DNA of 38,071 nucleotides from Olsenella sp. KH3B4 (GCA_900111695.1 FOHD01000011.1:1-38071); one strand, 5' to 3'; shown: positions 27,370 to 36,085, counted from the first letter of the stretch. Numbers and translations are program-made. Notes: a model not told the origin generated them from the letters alone.

Positions 27370-30300
27370 ATGCTCCAAACGGTGGTCAAGAAGAATAGCT
27401 ACCAGGATTCCATCAACCTGATGCTGCTTACGAACAAGATCAATTCCCTCGATGGTGTGACGAAGAGTCAGATCATGATGGGGACAGACGCAAACAAAGA
27501 CATTTTCAAAAATGCGGGGCTGCTCACGCCAGAGGCAGAAGCTGCTAACCCCAGCGACATGGTTGTCGTCGTTGATTCCGAAGATTCCAGCGTTCTTGAT
27601 GCGGTTCTCACGAAGACGGAGGAATTCCTTTCGGATTTGTCAGTTAAGAAGGACGAGCCCGATTTGAAGGAGGTTACCAACTGGGACGATGCCCTGAAGA
27701 CACTCCCAGATGCCAATCTAGCTCTCTTTTCCACGCCCGGAGAATACACTGCGCCCGAGATTGAGAAGGCACTCGACCGTGGGCTCAACGTGTTCTCGTT
27801 CTCGGACAACATTTCACTTGATGACGAGGTGCGTCTTAAGCGCAAGGCCCATGAGAAGGGGCTCATGCTCATGGGGCCGGACTGTGGCACCGGTGTCATC
27901 TCGTCTATTCCCATTGCATTCACGAACGTTTCGAAACCTGGCAGCATCGGTATCGTGGGCGCGTCGGGAACCGGTATCCAAGAGGTCGCCGCCATCATCG
28001 ACCGCCTTGGCGGCGGTCTCATCCATGCCATCGGTACCGGCGGTCGTGACCTTAGCGCCGAGGTTGGGGCCATCACGGTGAAGGATGCCATCGTGGGCCT
28101 TGAGAACCACGAGCCGACCGATGTCATCTGTGTCATCTCCAAGCCTCCCGCGCCGGAGGTTCGCGATGAGGTTGTTGATCTTCTGGAGAAGTGTACAAAG
28201 CCCGTTGTTGCCATCTTCTTAGGTGAGAAGCCCGAGCATCACCTTGGCAAGGTCTATCTCGCCCATACCCTCGAGGAGACTGCGCGCATTGCCGTTGACC
28301 TTGCGAACGGTGATCCCGTGAAGAAGAATTACCTCGAGCCTCTGGACTTTACGTGCGACAAGCCTCTTCCCGAGAACAAGACGGTCATTGGTCTCTACTC
28401 TGGCGGAACCCTGGCAAACGAAGCCGGAATGCTTGTTTCTGAGGCACTCGACTTGGGCGGTGTTGTCAAGGAGGATGGCTATATCCTTCACGCCAAGGGC
28501 TATGACGTGATTGATCTTGGTGATGACATCTATACGCAGGGCAAGCCTCACCCCATGATCGATCCCGAGGTTCGTATCAATTACATCCGAAAGTACGCTG
28601 CCATGGAGTCCACGGGGGTCATTCTCTTTGACTGTATGCTTGGCTACGGCTGTCATCCGGATATGGCAGGCGCGCTTGCTCCCGTAATCAAGGAGCAGCT
28701 CGAGAAAGCTAAGAGCGAGGGCAGGGAACTCTACTTCGTTGGCTCTGTCACCGGTACCGAGAACGATCCGCAGGACTACCAAAAGTCCTTTGAGGAGCTT
28801 CGTGAGGCCGGCGCCATTATGGAGACCTCAAACGCACGTGCTATTCGTCTGGCACTTGAGCTTAAGGGCATTCACTTTACTGAGAAGGACCGCGATGTCG
28901 TCCCGTACGAGATAAAGGATCCGTCGCCCCTGCCAAAGCCCAGCGTGCAGGTGACCGAACTGCTTGACACTACTCCGCGCATCATCAATGTTGGCGTTAA
29001 GAGCTTCAATGAGTCGTTGCGCACCTATGGGGCAGAGACGGTGCAGTTTAACTGGAAGCCTCTTGCGGGCGGCAACAAGCGCATGATTCACCTGCTCGAC
29101 GAGCTGGATAAGCGCCGCGATGAGATTGATGCGGCAAATGCTCGTATGGTCGAGAGGTTCAAGAACTCTCAGCCGTTCCTCGTCGATGTGGTTCCCACCA
29201 AGACCGTGATCCCTGAGCTCAACAGGGAGAAGAAGACGTTGCTGCACTCTGGTCCTCCCATCACCTGGGAACACATGATGGGGCCGATGAGGGGATCCTG
29301 CATCGGTGCGGCTTTGTTTGAGGGCTGGGCAAAGACTGAGGACGAGGCGCTAAAGCTCCTCGAGTCCGGCGAGGTCGAGTTTATCCCCTGTCATCACGTC
29401 CATGCCGTTGGCCCTATGGGTGGCATCACCTCGGCGAACATGGCCGTTCTCGTTGTCCGCAACATGGTTGATGATACGGTTGCGTATTGCACTATGAACG
29501 AGGGAATTGGAAAGGTCCTTCGCTTCGGCGCATATAGCCAGGAGGTCGTCGACAGGCTCCACTGGATGGCGGATGAGCTCGGCCCGGTTCTTTCCAAGGC
29601 GCTTAAGCTTAAGGAGGGCGGCATCAACCTCAGCGCCCTTATCGCGCGTGCAATTACGCAGGGAGACGAATTCCACCAGCGCAACATGGCAGCATCCCTC
29701 AACTTCCTAAAGGAAGTTGCCCCCCTCATTGTCAAGACTGATGTTCCCGAGGATGCCAAGCAGCGCGTGATTCAGTTCCTAGCCGACACTGATCAATTCT
29801 TCCTCAATGTGATGATGGCTACGGGTAAATCCATCGTCGACTACGCACGCAAGGACGAGGAGAGCTGCGTTGTCACCACGATGACTCGCAATGGATACGA
29901 GTTTGGCGTGCGCATTGGCGCCTGCGGTGACGAATGGTTCACCGCTCCGGTCAACACGCCGCGCGGGCTCTACTTCGCTGGATTTAGTGAGGAAGACGGT
30001 TGCCCGGATAATGGCGACTCTTCGATTACCGAGACCGTTGGCGTTGGTGGCATGGCGATGGTGGCGGCACCTGGCGTAACCCGATTCGTGGGCGCAGGCG
30101 GGTTTGAGGACGCACTGAACATTTCCAACGAAATGGAGCGCATCTGCGTGACTCACAACCCCAACTGGACAATTCCCACATGGGACTTCAAGGGTACGTG
30201 TCTCGGCATTGATATTCGAAAGGTTGTGGCAACGGGCATTACGCCCCTCATCAATACGGGCATCGCCCATAAGAACGCCGGTGTCGGACAGGTCGGCGCA

Positions 30301-30375
30301 GGTACCGTGAGGGCTCCCCTCGCATGCTTCGAGAAGGCGCTTGAAGCGTACTGTGCCAAGCTCGGTATCGAGTAA
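27370..30375 (+). CDS. fdrA: FdrA-DUF1116 fusion, predicted oxamate carbamoyltransferase subunits
   Basis: This 1001-residue protein joins two normally separate polypeptides. Residues 1 to about 525 are FdrA, an acyl-CoA-synthetase-like protein: KKNSYQDSINLMLL start, MMGTDANKDI, GPDCGTGVI, the Rossmann GASGTGI at 197-203 and GTGGRDLS. From about 537 to the end is DUF1116 (YlbE): INVGVKSFNESL, WKPLAGGN, GPITWEHM-like GPPITWEHMMGPM, and AVGPMGGITSANM. E. coli FdrA, YlbE and YlbF are the components associated with oxamate carbamoyltransferase in allantoin fermentation. ATG 27370 follows GGGAGG at 5 bases and matches the usual FdrA N-terminus; the longer open frame upstream to 27115 is untranslated leader. 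The next gene encodes the YlbF-type partner. FdrA is not an active succinyl-CoA synthetase by default. Confidence 0.88.
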   Translation: MLQTVVKKNSYQDSINLMLLTNKINSLDGVTKSQIMMGTDANKDIFKNAGLLTPEAEAANPSDMVVVVDSEDSSVLDAVLTKTEEFLSDLSVKKDEPDLKEVTNWDDALKTLPDANLALFSTPGEYTAPEIEKALDRGLNVFSFSDNISLDDEVRLKRKAHEKGLMLMGPDCGTGVISSIPIAFTNVSKPGSIGIVGASGTGIQEVAAIIDRLGGGLIHAIGTGGRDLSAEVGAITVKDAIVGLENHEPTDVICVISKPPAPEVRDEVVDLLEKCTKPVVAIFLGEKPEHHLGKVYLAHTLEETARIAVDLANGDPVKKNYLEPLDFTCDKPLPENKTVIGLYSGGTLANEAGMLVSEALDLGGVVKEDGYILHAKGYDVIDLGDDIYTQGKPHPMIDPEVRINYIRKYAAMESTGVILFDCMLGYGCHPDMAGALAPVIKEQLEKAKSEGRELYFVGSVTGTENDPQDYQKSFEELREAGAIMETSNARAIRLALELKGIHFTEKDRDVVPYEIKDPSPLPKPSVQVTELLDTTPRIINVGVKSFNESLRTYGAETVQFNWKPLAGGNKRMIHLLDELDKRRDEIDAANARMVERFKNSQPFLVDVVPTKTVIPELNREKKTLLHSGPPITWEHMMGPMRGSCIGAALFEGWAKTEDEALKLLESGEVEFIPCHHVHAVGPMGGITSANMAVLVVRNMVDDTVAYCTMNEGIGKVLRFGAYSQEVVDRLHWMADELGPVLSKALKLKEGGINLSALIARAITQGDEFHQRNMAASLNFLKEVAPLIVKTDVPEDAKQRVIQFLADTDQFFLNVMMATGKSIVDYARKDEESCVVTTMTRNGYEFGVRIGACGDEWFTAPVNTPRGLYFAGFSEEDGCPDNGDSSITETVGVGGMAMVAAPGVTRFVGAGGFEDALNISNEMERICVTHNPNWTIPTWDFKGTCLGIDIRKVVATGITPLINTGIAHKNAGVGQVGAGTVRAPLACFEKALEAYCAKLGIE

Positions 30376-30378
30376 CGC

Positions 30379-31257
30379 GTGAGCGCCGGGCTCATAGATT
30401 GGACGGGCGAGGGCACCGTCAGCGATTACGCCCTCGCCCACATGAGAGGTCAGATCAGCGGGTCAGTGCACAGTGTGTTCTCGTCGAGTCTGAACGTGAG
30501 CCTGCCGGGCTTGCTTCTTCACCTTGGGCTTACGAGAGATGGACTTTCGGTTCTTGGGATTGCCCTGCCTGAGGAATGCCTGCATTCGCTGTTGGGATGC
30601 GCTCAAGTTGGTGGAAGAGCAACGGTTCGCGATGGTGTCCTGCGAGTGTATGGAGCAGGAGTTGTTCTTCAGGTGCACCTGGGCGCGCTACAGGTTGTCC
30701 CCTGTCGCGTCCCGTATCTGGATGTCGTTCAGAGAGGTGATCTGCTCTGCAAGCTCGAGGGGCTTTCGCTTGAAGGACGCCTTGGCTTACCGGCAGACGA
30801 AACGCTAGAGCGAGTGGCGCGAGTCCTGTCAGAGGGGGCGGATACCGACGAACTACGCCAGGCCAGTATCTATCTGCTGGGGCGTGGACTCGGCCTTACT
30901 CCCTCGGGAGATGACGTGCTCGTGGGCTATGGCATCGGCCTTCTCATGGGAGGGGTTGGCAACGAATTCTGCGAGGCGATAGCCGGGGAGGACCTTGAAC
31001 GCACTACTGATGTCAGTGCGGCATACCTCAGGGCGACGAGCGAAGGATATGCGAATCAAGAGTTCATCGAGCTGGCAAGCGGGTTGAAGAATGGAGCGTT
31101 GGTTGGGGGAACAATCAGGCGGCTCCTCGCGGTCGGGCACACCTCGGGAGCCGACGGTCTTTGGGGTCTTGGGCTCGCGTTGAGAGCTGAGCTGGGAGGA
31201 GGTTGTTCGGCCCCCAGACGCATTTGGCACATAAGACAAGTACGACAGGCCATGTGA
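30379..31257 (+). CDS. DUF2877 protein (YlbF/AllH-like), predicted third carbamoyltransferase component
   Basis: This 292-residue soluble protein carries the DUF2877 signature GLGLTPSGDD at 170-179, with a later GHTSGADGLWGL block near 252. DUF2877 proteins accompany FdrA and DUF1116 in bacterial allantoin and oxalurate gene sets, and the E. coli member YlbF is associated with the same enzyme. The GTG start at 30379 is only 3 bases after the fusion gene stop, so translation is coupled. GTG is used rather than ATG and no strong ribosome site is visible, consistent with coupling. The chemistry carried out by this subunit is not known to me. Confidence 0.82.
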   Translation: MSAGLIDWTGEGTVSDYALAHMRGQISGSVHSVFSSSLNVSLPGLLLHLGLTRDGLSVLGIALPEECLHSLLGCAQVGGRATVRDGVLRVYGAGVVLQVHLGALQVVPCRVPYLDVVQRGDLLCKLEGLSLEGRLGLPADETLERVARVLSEGADTDELRQASIYLLGRGLGLTPSGDDVLVGYGIGLLMGGVGNEFCEAIAGEDLERTTDVSAAYLRATSEGYANQEFIELASGLKNGALVGGTIRRLLAVGHTSGADGLWGLGLALRAELGGGCSAPRRIWHIRQVRQAM

Positions 31258-31273
31258 AAGGAAAGTGAGAACG

Positions 31274-32527
31274 ATGGTAGAGAAGAAAAAGGGAGTTAGC
31301 TCGACGACGCTCATCGTCATTTCTATGGTGCTAGGAGTTGTCGTCGGATTCATTGTCGGTGAGCCGATGAACAACGTAAAGTTCATAGGCGATATCTTCT
31401 TCCATCTGGTTCAGATGGGCATCATTCCCTTCGTGATGTGCACCATTATCGAGGCGGTTGGTGCTCTTGATGCAAAGGCCCTTTCCGGCTATGGGCTGAA
31501 GGGCATCGGCTGGTTTGCCGCTTCGTCGCTTCTCGCCGCTGGCATCGGCCTCGTCCTTACAATCCTTATCCAGCCTGGCGCAGGCATTGAGGCAGCAACT
31601 GCTTCTGTCGACTATCAGTCTTCAAGTGTTACCTTCCAGGACACGATTAGCGGATTCTTCGGCTCGAATATCGTTTCTTCTATGAGCAACGGCTCGATGG
31701 TCCAGTGCATCGTTTTCGCCATCGCACTTGGCCTTGCGTGCTCAGCTTGGCGTAGGACCCATGACAACCAGTGCCTTGTCTACGACGTCTGCAGCCAGCT
31801 CTCCAAGCTCATCCTTAACATCATCCGAGCGGTTATGAAGATCGCCCCCATCGGCATCTTCTGCTACGTGAGCGCAATGATTGGCAGCCTTGGCCTTGCC
31901 GTCCTCATTCCTGTTGCAATGTATCTCGTTGTCATGGCCATTGCAGTTGCAATCATGTTCGCCATCTGGATTACCCTCGTGGCTGTCCGTTGCAAGTACA
32001 ATCCCATCCGTATTATCCAGAGGATGTGGCCCATGAGCGCCCTTGCGCTGGGCACAATCTCCTCTGCCGTAACCCTGCCGACTGCCCTCGAGGATACCAA
32101 GTCCAAGCTTGGCGCTGATCCTGAAATCGCCGACCTCCTTATGGCTCTTGGCATGCCGCTCAACTCCAACGGCGCTGCTATTCACCTTGCCGTGACGGCC
32201 CTGACGATTGCTCAGATTTATGGAGTGACCTTCAGCGGTGGCCAGCTTGTCTACGTGTGGATTGTTTCCTTCCTGCTCTCCCTGGCCAACGCAGTATCTC
32301 CGGGCGCATCTCTGGTCTCTATGACCATGATTGTTCCTCAGCTTGGTCTGCCCATGGAGTCCATTGCCATCTTTGCTGGTCTTGAGTACCCCACCGGTGC
32401 ACTTCGCACCATCCTCAATGTCGACGGCGATGTGTACACCTGCCTGATGGTCTCTGCTAGCGAGGGCAAGCTCCATCCCGAAATCTTCTACGACAAGGAG
32501 GGCTCTGAGCCTCAGGTCGAGGCATAG
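31274..32527 (+). CDS. Sodium:dicarboxylate symporter-family carrier (paralogue 1)
   Basis: This membrane carrier of 417 residues belongs to the DAACS/SDF family (GltP/DctA relatives), with about 8 membrane segments and two re-entrant loops. SSAVTLP near 262 corresponds to the SSSAATLP tip of hairpin 1. LRTILNVDGD near 375 corresponds to GRTMVNVTGD of the glutamate carrier: the carboxylate-binding Arg is kept, while the Asp that binds the substrate amino group in GltPh is Gly. The NMDGT sodium motif is NSNGA. The substrate is therefore probably a carboxylate without an alpha-amino group. ATG 31274 parallels the start of its paralogue; GTG 31265 is an alternative. Placement in the cassette suggests import of oxalurate or a relative (inference). 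Confidence 0.85.
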   Translation: MVEKKKGVSSTTLIVISMVLGVVVGFIVGEPMNNVKFIGDIFFHLVQMGIIPFVMCTIIEAVGALDAKALSGYGLKGIGWFAASSLLAAGIGLVLTILIQPGAGIEAATASVDYQSSSVTFQDTISGFFGSNIVSSMSNGSMVQCIVFAIALGLACSAWRRTHDNQCLVYDVCSQLSKLILNIIRAVMKIAPIGIFCYVSAMIGSLGLAVLIPVAMYLVVMAIAVAIMFAIWITLVAVRCKYNPIRIIQRMWPMSALALGTISSAVTLPTALEDTKSKLGADPEIADLLMALGMPLNSNGAAIHLAVTALTIAQIYGVTFSGGQLVYVWIVSFLLSLANAVSPGASLVSMTMIVPQLGLPMESIAIFAGLEYPTGALRTILNVDGDVYTCLMVSASEGKLHPEIFYDKEGSEPQVEA

Positions 32528-32567
32528 GAAAGAACGCGGGTCCCCGAGGAGGGAGAGCGTGTGTAAC

Positions 32568-32598
32568 GGAGAGGTGCGACGGGGCACCGCGCCTCTCC
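32568..32598 (+). terminator. Hairpin between the two carrier genes
   Basis: GGAGAGGTGC and GCGCCTCTCC form a 10-bp stem (one G-T pair) with an 11-base loop. No T-run follows, so partial termination, RNA processing or mRNA stabilisation between the paralogous carriers is possible. Confidence 0.4.
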
Positions 32599-32624
32599 CC
32601 TTCGATTACAAGAAGGAGTGAGCC

Positions 32625-33872
32625 ATGGCTGCTGAAAAGTCCAAGAGAGTATCCCCGACGCTTCTCATTGTCATATCGATGGTCGCCGGCTTCATCGTGG
32701 GTCTACTTGTCGGTAACCCGATGAACAACGTTAAGTTCATAGGCGACATCTTCTTCCACCTGGTACAGATGGGCATCGTACCGTTTGTCATGTGTACCAT
32801 CATCGAGGCCATCGGTGGTCTTACCGCAAAGGACCTTTCTGATATTGGAATAAAGGGCATCATTTGGTTTGCTGCGTCATCCATTCTGGCGTCTGCATTT
32901 GGTATTGCCTGCACGCTACTATTTCAGCCGGGTGCCGGTCTAGCTGACTCTGCTCTGGTCCAGAATGCGATGACTACGGCAGAAGCATCGAGCGGAACTT
33001 GGCAGGACACCGTTTCTGGCTTCTTCGGATCCAATATCGTTGCATCGATGGGCAATGGTTCGATGGTCCAGTGCATTGTCTTTGCAATCGCTCTGGGTCT
33101 GGTCTGCTCTGGCTGGCGGCAGGCTCATGACAACAAGTGCGTGGTCTATGACTTCACTGTTCAGCTCGGGGCTCTTATTCTCAACATCATCCGAGTGGTC
33201 ATGAAGGTCGCTCCCGTTGGCATTTTCTGTTACGTATCCGCGATGGTGGGATCCATGGGTGCCGAGGTCGTTATGCCGCTCCTGCGGTACCTGCTCGTCC
33301 TTGGCGGTGCGGTCCTCGTGTTTATGATTCTGTGGATCGCGCTCGTGTACGTGCGATGCAGGCTGTCCCCGGCGCGCCTGATTCGAAAGATGTGGCGTAT
33401 GAGCGTGATGGCGCTCTCCACTACGTCGAGTGCCGTGACGCTTCCCGTTGAGATGCAGGATGCCAAAGAACGGCTCGGCCTTCGCGAGGACATCGCAGAC
33501 CTTGTGCTTCCTCTTGGCATGCCACTCAATTCCAATGGTGCCTCAATCCATCTTGCGGTGACATCGCTGACAATTGCGCAGATCTACGGGGTTACTTATG
33601 CGGGAGCAGACCTGATTGCGCTAACGGTAATTTGCACGCTTCTCTCGCTTGCAAATGCCGTTGCACCTGGTGCCGACTTGGTTTCGCTGACCATGATTGT
33701 TCCGCAACTTGGGCTGCCTCTTGATAGTATTGGCATTTTCGCTGGACTTACTTATCCAGTGGGTGCTATACGAACGATTCTCAACGTGAATTCGGATGTG
33801 TACTGCGCCCTAATGGTTGCGGCCGACTACAGCGATGGAATTAATCGGTCTGTTTTCGATGCCGATAACTGA
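32625..33872 (+). CDS. Sodium:dicarboxylate symporter-family carrier (paralogue 2)
   Basis: This 415-residue carrier is closely similar to the preceding one along its whole length; for example, MNNVKFIGDIFFHLVQMG occurs in both. SSAVTLP (hairpin 1), LNSNGASIHLAV (replacing the NMDGT region) and IRTILNVNSD (TM8) are again present, so the same atypical binding-site changes are shared. AAGGAG precedes ATG 32625. Two copies in one operon could give two affinities, two related substrates, or one importer and one product exporter (for example oxalurate in, oxamate out). The sequence alone does not decide. It lies in the membrane and is probably cotranscribed with the downstream carbamate kinase. 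Confidence 0.85.
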   Translation: MAAEKSKRVSPTLLIVISMVAGFIVGLLVGNPMNNVKFIGDIFFHLVQMGIVPFVMCTIIEAIGGLTAKDLSDIGIKGIIWFAASSILASAFGIACTLLFQPGAGLADSALVQNAMTTAEASSGTWQDTVSGFFGSNIVASMGNGSMVQCIVFAIALGLVCSGWRQAHDNKCVVYDFTVQLGALILNIIRVVMKVAPVGIFCYVSAMVGSMGAEVVMPLLRYLLVLGGAVLVFMILWIALVYVRCRLSPARLIRKMWRMSVMALSTTSSAVTLPVEMQDAKERLGLREDIADLVLPLGMPLNSNGASIHLAVTSLTIAQIYGVTYAGADLIALTVICTLLSLANAVAPGADLVSLTMIVPQLGLPLDSIGIFAGLTYPVGAIRTILNVNSDVYCALMVAADYSDGINRSVFDADN

Positions 33873-33911
33873 TTATCGGCCGTTCGTTTGTGTTTCTAGA
33901 TCGTAGGTATT

Positions 33912-33943
33912 CTTGTTGGGCTCATCGGGGTGGGCCCAACAAG
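33912..33943 (+). terminator. Perfect 10-bp hairpin in the carbamate kinase leader
   Basis: CTTGTTGGGC and GCCCAACAAG enclose a 12-base loop. It lies 29 bases before the carbamate kinase start, with no T-run, so it may stabilise or attenuate rather than end the transcript. Confidence 0.4.
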
Positions 33944-33971
33944 GGCAGTGCTCTGGAAGGGGAGAAAAGAG

Positions 33972-34937
33972 ATGAGCTGGAACCTGCCAGTCAACCGTGT
34001 GGTGATTGCTTTGGGCGGCAACGCGCTTGGTAAAACGCCGGAAGAGCAGATGACTCGCCTGCGCGCTGCTGCCCCTACGCTACTTCGCGTGATTGAACAG
34101 GGCAACGAGATTATCATTACCCACGGGAACGGCCCTCAGATTGGGATGATTGAGAGCGCGTTCGAACTAGCCCACAAGGACAATCCGCAGAAGATTCCAG
34201 ATATGGACCTGCCCGAGTGCGGAGCCATGAGTCAAGGTTACATAGGCTACCAGCTTCAGCAAGCAATTGGCGCAGCGATGCACAAGGCGTACAAGCGGTG
34301 GCACGTGGCGACAGTTGTAACTCAAATTGAGGTCGATCCCGAAGACCCGGCCTTTGAGAAGCCCACCAAACCCATCGGAGCATTCCTCTCCCATGAGGAA
34401 GCCATGACGGAGAATGCGAAACATCCAGACTGGACGTTCATCGAAGACTCCGGACGCGGCTGGCGCAGGGTGGTCGCTTCCCCCGTTCCAAAGAAGATTG
34501 TCGAGAGCGAAAGCATCCTTAACCTGCTCGACAATGAGTTCATTGTTATCGCTTGTGGCGGTGGAGGAATCCCCGTTGTCAGAGACTATTCTGACAAGGG
34601 TGCATACAAGGGGGTCGCTGCGGTTATCGATAAGGATATGGGCGGCGAGTTGCTTGCCGAGGACTGCCATGCAGACAGGCTAGTTTTGTTAACTGCAGTG
34701 GATCACGTGGCAATCAACTTCGGTAAGCCCAATCAGCAAGACCTCGTCGACATCTCGGTTGACGAGGCGAACCGCTACCTCGAGGAGGGGCAGTTTGGGA
34801 AAGGCTCTATGGAGCCAAAGGTTCGCGCCGCCGTTAAATTCGCGGGGAGCAGGCCAGGACGTACCTGCATCATTGGTTCACTTGAGAAGGCTGCGGAGGC
34901 TATGGCTGGCCTATCTGGCACGCGCATCCACGCTTAG
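33972..34937 (+). CDS. arcC: Carbamate kinase
   Basis: This enzyme transfers phosphate from carbamoyl phosphate to ADP, giving ATP plus carbamate (then CO2 and NH3). The 321-residue product has the amino-acid-kinase motifs IALGGNALG at 12-20 and ITHGNGPQIG, the long PECGAMSQGYIGYQLQQAI block typical of carbamate kinases, and VIACGGGGIPVV and AVIDKDMGGELLA near the middle. ATG 33972 follows AGGGGAG. In arginine fermentation this enzyme accompanies ArcA and ArcB, which are absent here. Its partner is instead the FdrA/DUF1116/DUF2877 set, so its role matches that of E. coli YbcF (AllK), energy recovery from carbamoyl phosphate made from oxalurate. Confidence 0.94.
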   Translation: MSWNLPVNRVVIALGGNALGKTPEEQMTRLRAAAPTLLRVIEQGNEIIITHGNGPQIGMIESAFELAHKDNPQKIPDMDLPECGAMSQGYIGYQLQQAIGAAMHKAYKRWHVATVVTQIEVDPEDPAFEKPTKPIGAFLSHEEAMTENAKHPDWTFIEDSGRGWRRVVASPVPKKIVESESILNLLDNEFIVIACGGGGIPVVRDYSDKGAYKGVAAVIDKDMGGELLAEDCHADRLVLLTAVDHVAINFGKPNQQDLVDISVDEANRYLEEGQFGKGSMEPKVRAAVKFAGSRPGRTCIIGSLEKAAEAMAGLSGTRIHA

Positions 34938-34981
34938 ATTGGGCGTACACGACTTATTCTGTGGTATCTGGTAACCAATAC

Positions 34982-35010
34982 GGCCCGTGGGAGAAGGACT
35001 TTCACGGGCC
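34982..35010. terminator. Hairpin at the right edge of the cassette
   Basis: GGCCCGTG and CACGGGCC form an 8-bp perfect stem around a 13-base loop, between the convergent carbamate kinase and coaX genes. It is followed by a T-poor sequence. It probably ends the carbamate kinase transcript. Confidence 0.5.
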
Positions 35011-35029
35011 TTCGCGGTTGCGGTGAATT

Positions 35030-35803
35030 TTACCCCTGCTGGTGGAGCCAGATCTCGCGGATGCCACGCAGCGTGAGGTCGGGGTCAACGGCCGAGAAGA
35101 GATCGGTCGCCGCGCTCACGGTGCGCGCAAGGCCACCGGTTCCCACCACGGGTGCGTTTGGTATGTCCAGCTCACGCTTGATGCGGGCCACCAGGCCCTC
35201 CGCCTGTGCTGCCGCCCCCACGACGATGCCGGACTGCACGGCGGTCTCGGTCGTCTCGCCCAGCGCATGGGTGGGAGCCTCGATGGGCACGCTGGAGAGC
35301 TTCGCCGCCTTCGAGAAAAGCGCCGCTGCCGAGAGCATGAGGCCGGGGGAAATGGCGCCACCGCGATAAGAGCCCGTAGCGTCGATCACGTCGATGTTGG
35401 TTGCCGTGCCAAAGTCCACCACGATGACCGGCGCGCCGTAGGTGAGGCGTGCGGCCACGGCGTTGGCGATGCGGTCGGCACCAACCTGGGTGGGGTTGGG
35501 CATGTCGATGCGCATGCCGGAGTCCGTCTGGGGGGTCACGACCAGCGGCTCTGTGCCCGTGCGGTCGAGCAGGCACTTGTACCAGGCGCGCGTGAGCACG
35601 GGGACAACGCACGCAATGCCCGCGGCCGTAACGCGTGCCTGGTCCAGGCCGTCCTTGTTGAAGTACCCGTGCAGGCGGGCGTCGATCATGTCCGAGGTGT
35701 CCGTGTGGCTTGTCGCCATGCGCCAGCCGTGCGCCACGCTGCCGTCCTCGTCAAAGAGGCCGAGCGTGGTCTGGGTGTTGCCAACGTCAATCGCGAGAAA
35801 CAT
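35030..35803 (-). CDS. coaX: Type III pantothenate kinase
   Basis: CoaX phosphorylates pantothenate, the first step of coenzyme A synthesis, in the cytoplasm. The 257-residue product shows the type III motifs: DVGNTQTTLGL at 6-16 (ATP-binding, with Asp6), GADRIANAVA with catalytic Asp110, and VVDFGTATNIDV at 129-139, then YRGGAISPGL. Length is normal. ATG 35803 follows AGGAAGGA; a short in-frame extension to 35821 is not needed. It is transcribed toward the catabolic cassette. A possible -10 (TCTAAT on the minus strand at 35881-35886) lies upstream without a clear -35. Confidence 0.95.
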   Translation of the reverse strand: MFLAIDVGNTQTTLGLFDEDGSVAHGWRMATSHTDTSDMIDARLHGYFNKDGLDQARVTAAGIACVVPVLTRAWYKCLLDRTGTEPLVVTPQTDSGMRIDMPNPTQVGADRIANAVAARLTYGAPVIVVDFGTATNIDVIDATGSYRGGAISPGLMLSAAALFSKAAKLSSVPIEAPTHALGETTETAVQSGIVVGAAAQAEGLVARIKRELDIPNAPVVGTGGLARTVSAATDLFSAVDPDLTLRGIREIWLHQQG

Positions 35804-35997
35804 GGGCGTCCTTCCTGGCAAGAGCTGCTGGGGCGGCAGCGGGCACGTCTCGGCTCGCGGCGCGTTTGGTCCCCGATGCCATTAGAACACACACGGTGCC
35901 GGTCTGCTCGCGATTGCCCTGGCGCGCGGTGCCCTCGGCGCGCCACGGCCCACCCCCGCTCGCCCTTGCTCCCGCCCCTTTCCCCTTCCCCTCGCTC

Positions 35998-36085
35998 AAA
36001 AGTGAACACGTTTTCAATGAGCGCCCCGCGGCCCCTGGGGAAACGTCGCGCCGGTGGCCCACGAATTGAAAACGTGTTCACTTTT
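35998..36085. repeat. Inverted-repeat element, type 1, copy 4
   Basis: The arms AAAGTGAACACGTTTTCAAT (35999-36018) and ATTGAAAACGTGTTCACTTT (36065-36084) are exact complements. The element is shorter than the others (88 bp), and its interior differs and lacks CCCAGTTGG. It lies 27 kb from copies 1-3, so the family is dispersed. Confidence 0.92.

Noticed and set aside
27370..28950. FdrA domain as a succinyl-CoA synthetase alpha subunit
   Set aside because: The surrounding set (DUF1116, DUF2877, carbamate kinase) and the FdrA-specific N-terminus point to the carbamoyltransferase association; no beta subunit gene is present.
33972..34937. Carbamate kinase as part of an arginine deiminase operon
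   Set aside because: No arginine deiminase, ornithine carbamoyltransferase or arginine/ornithine antiporter is nearby; the partners are FdrA, DUF1116 and DUF2877.
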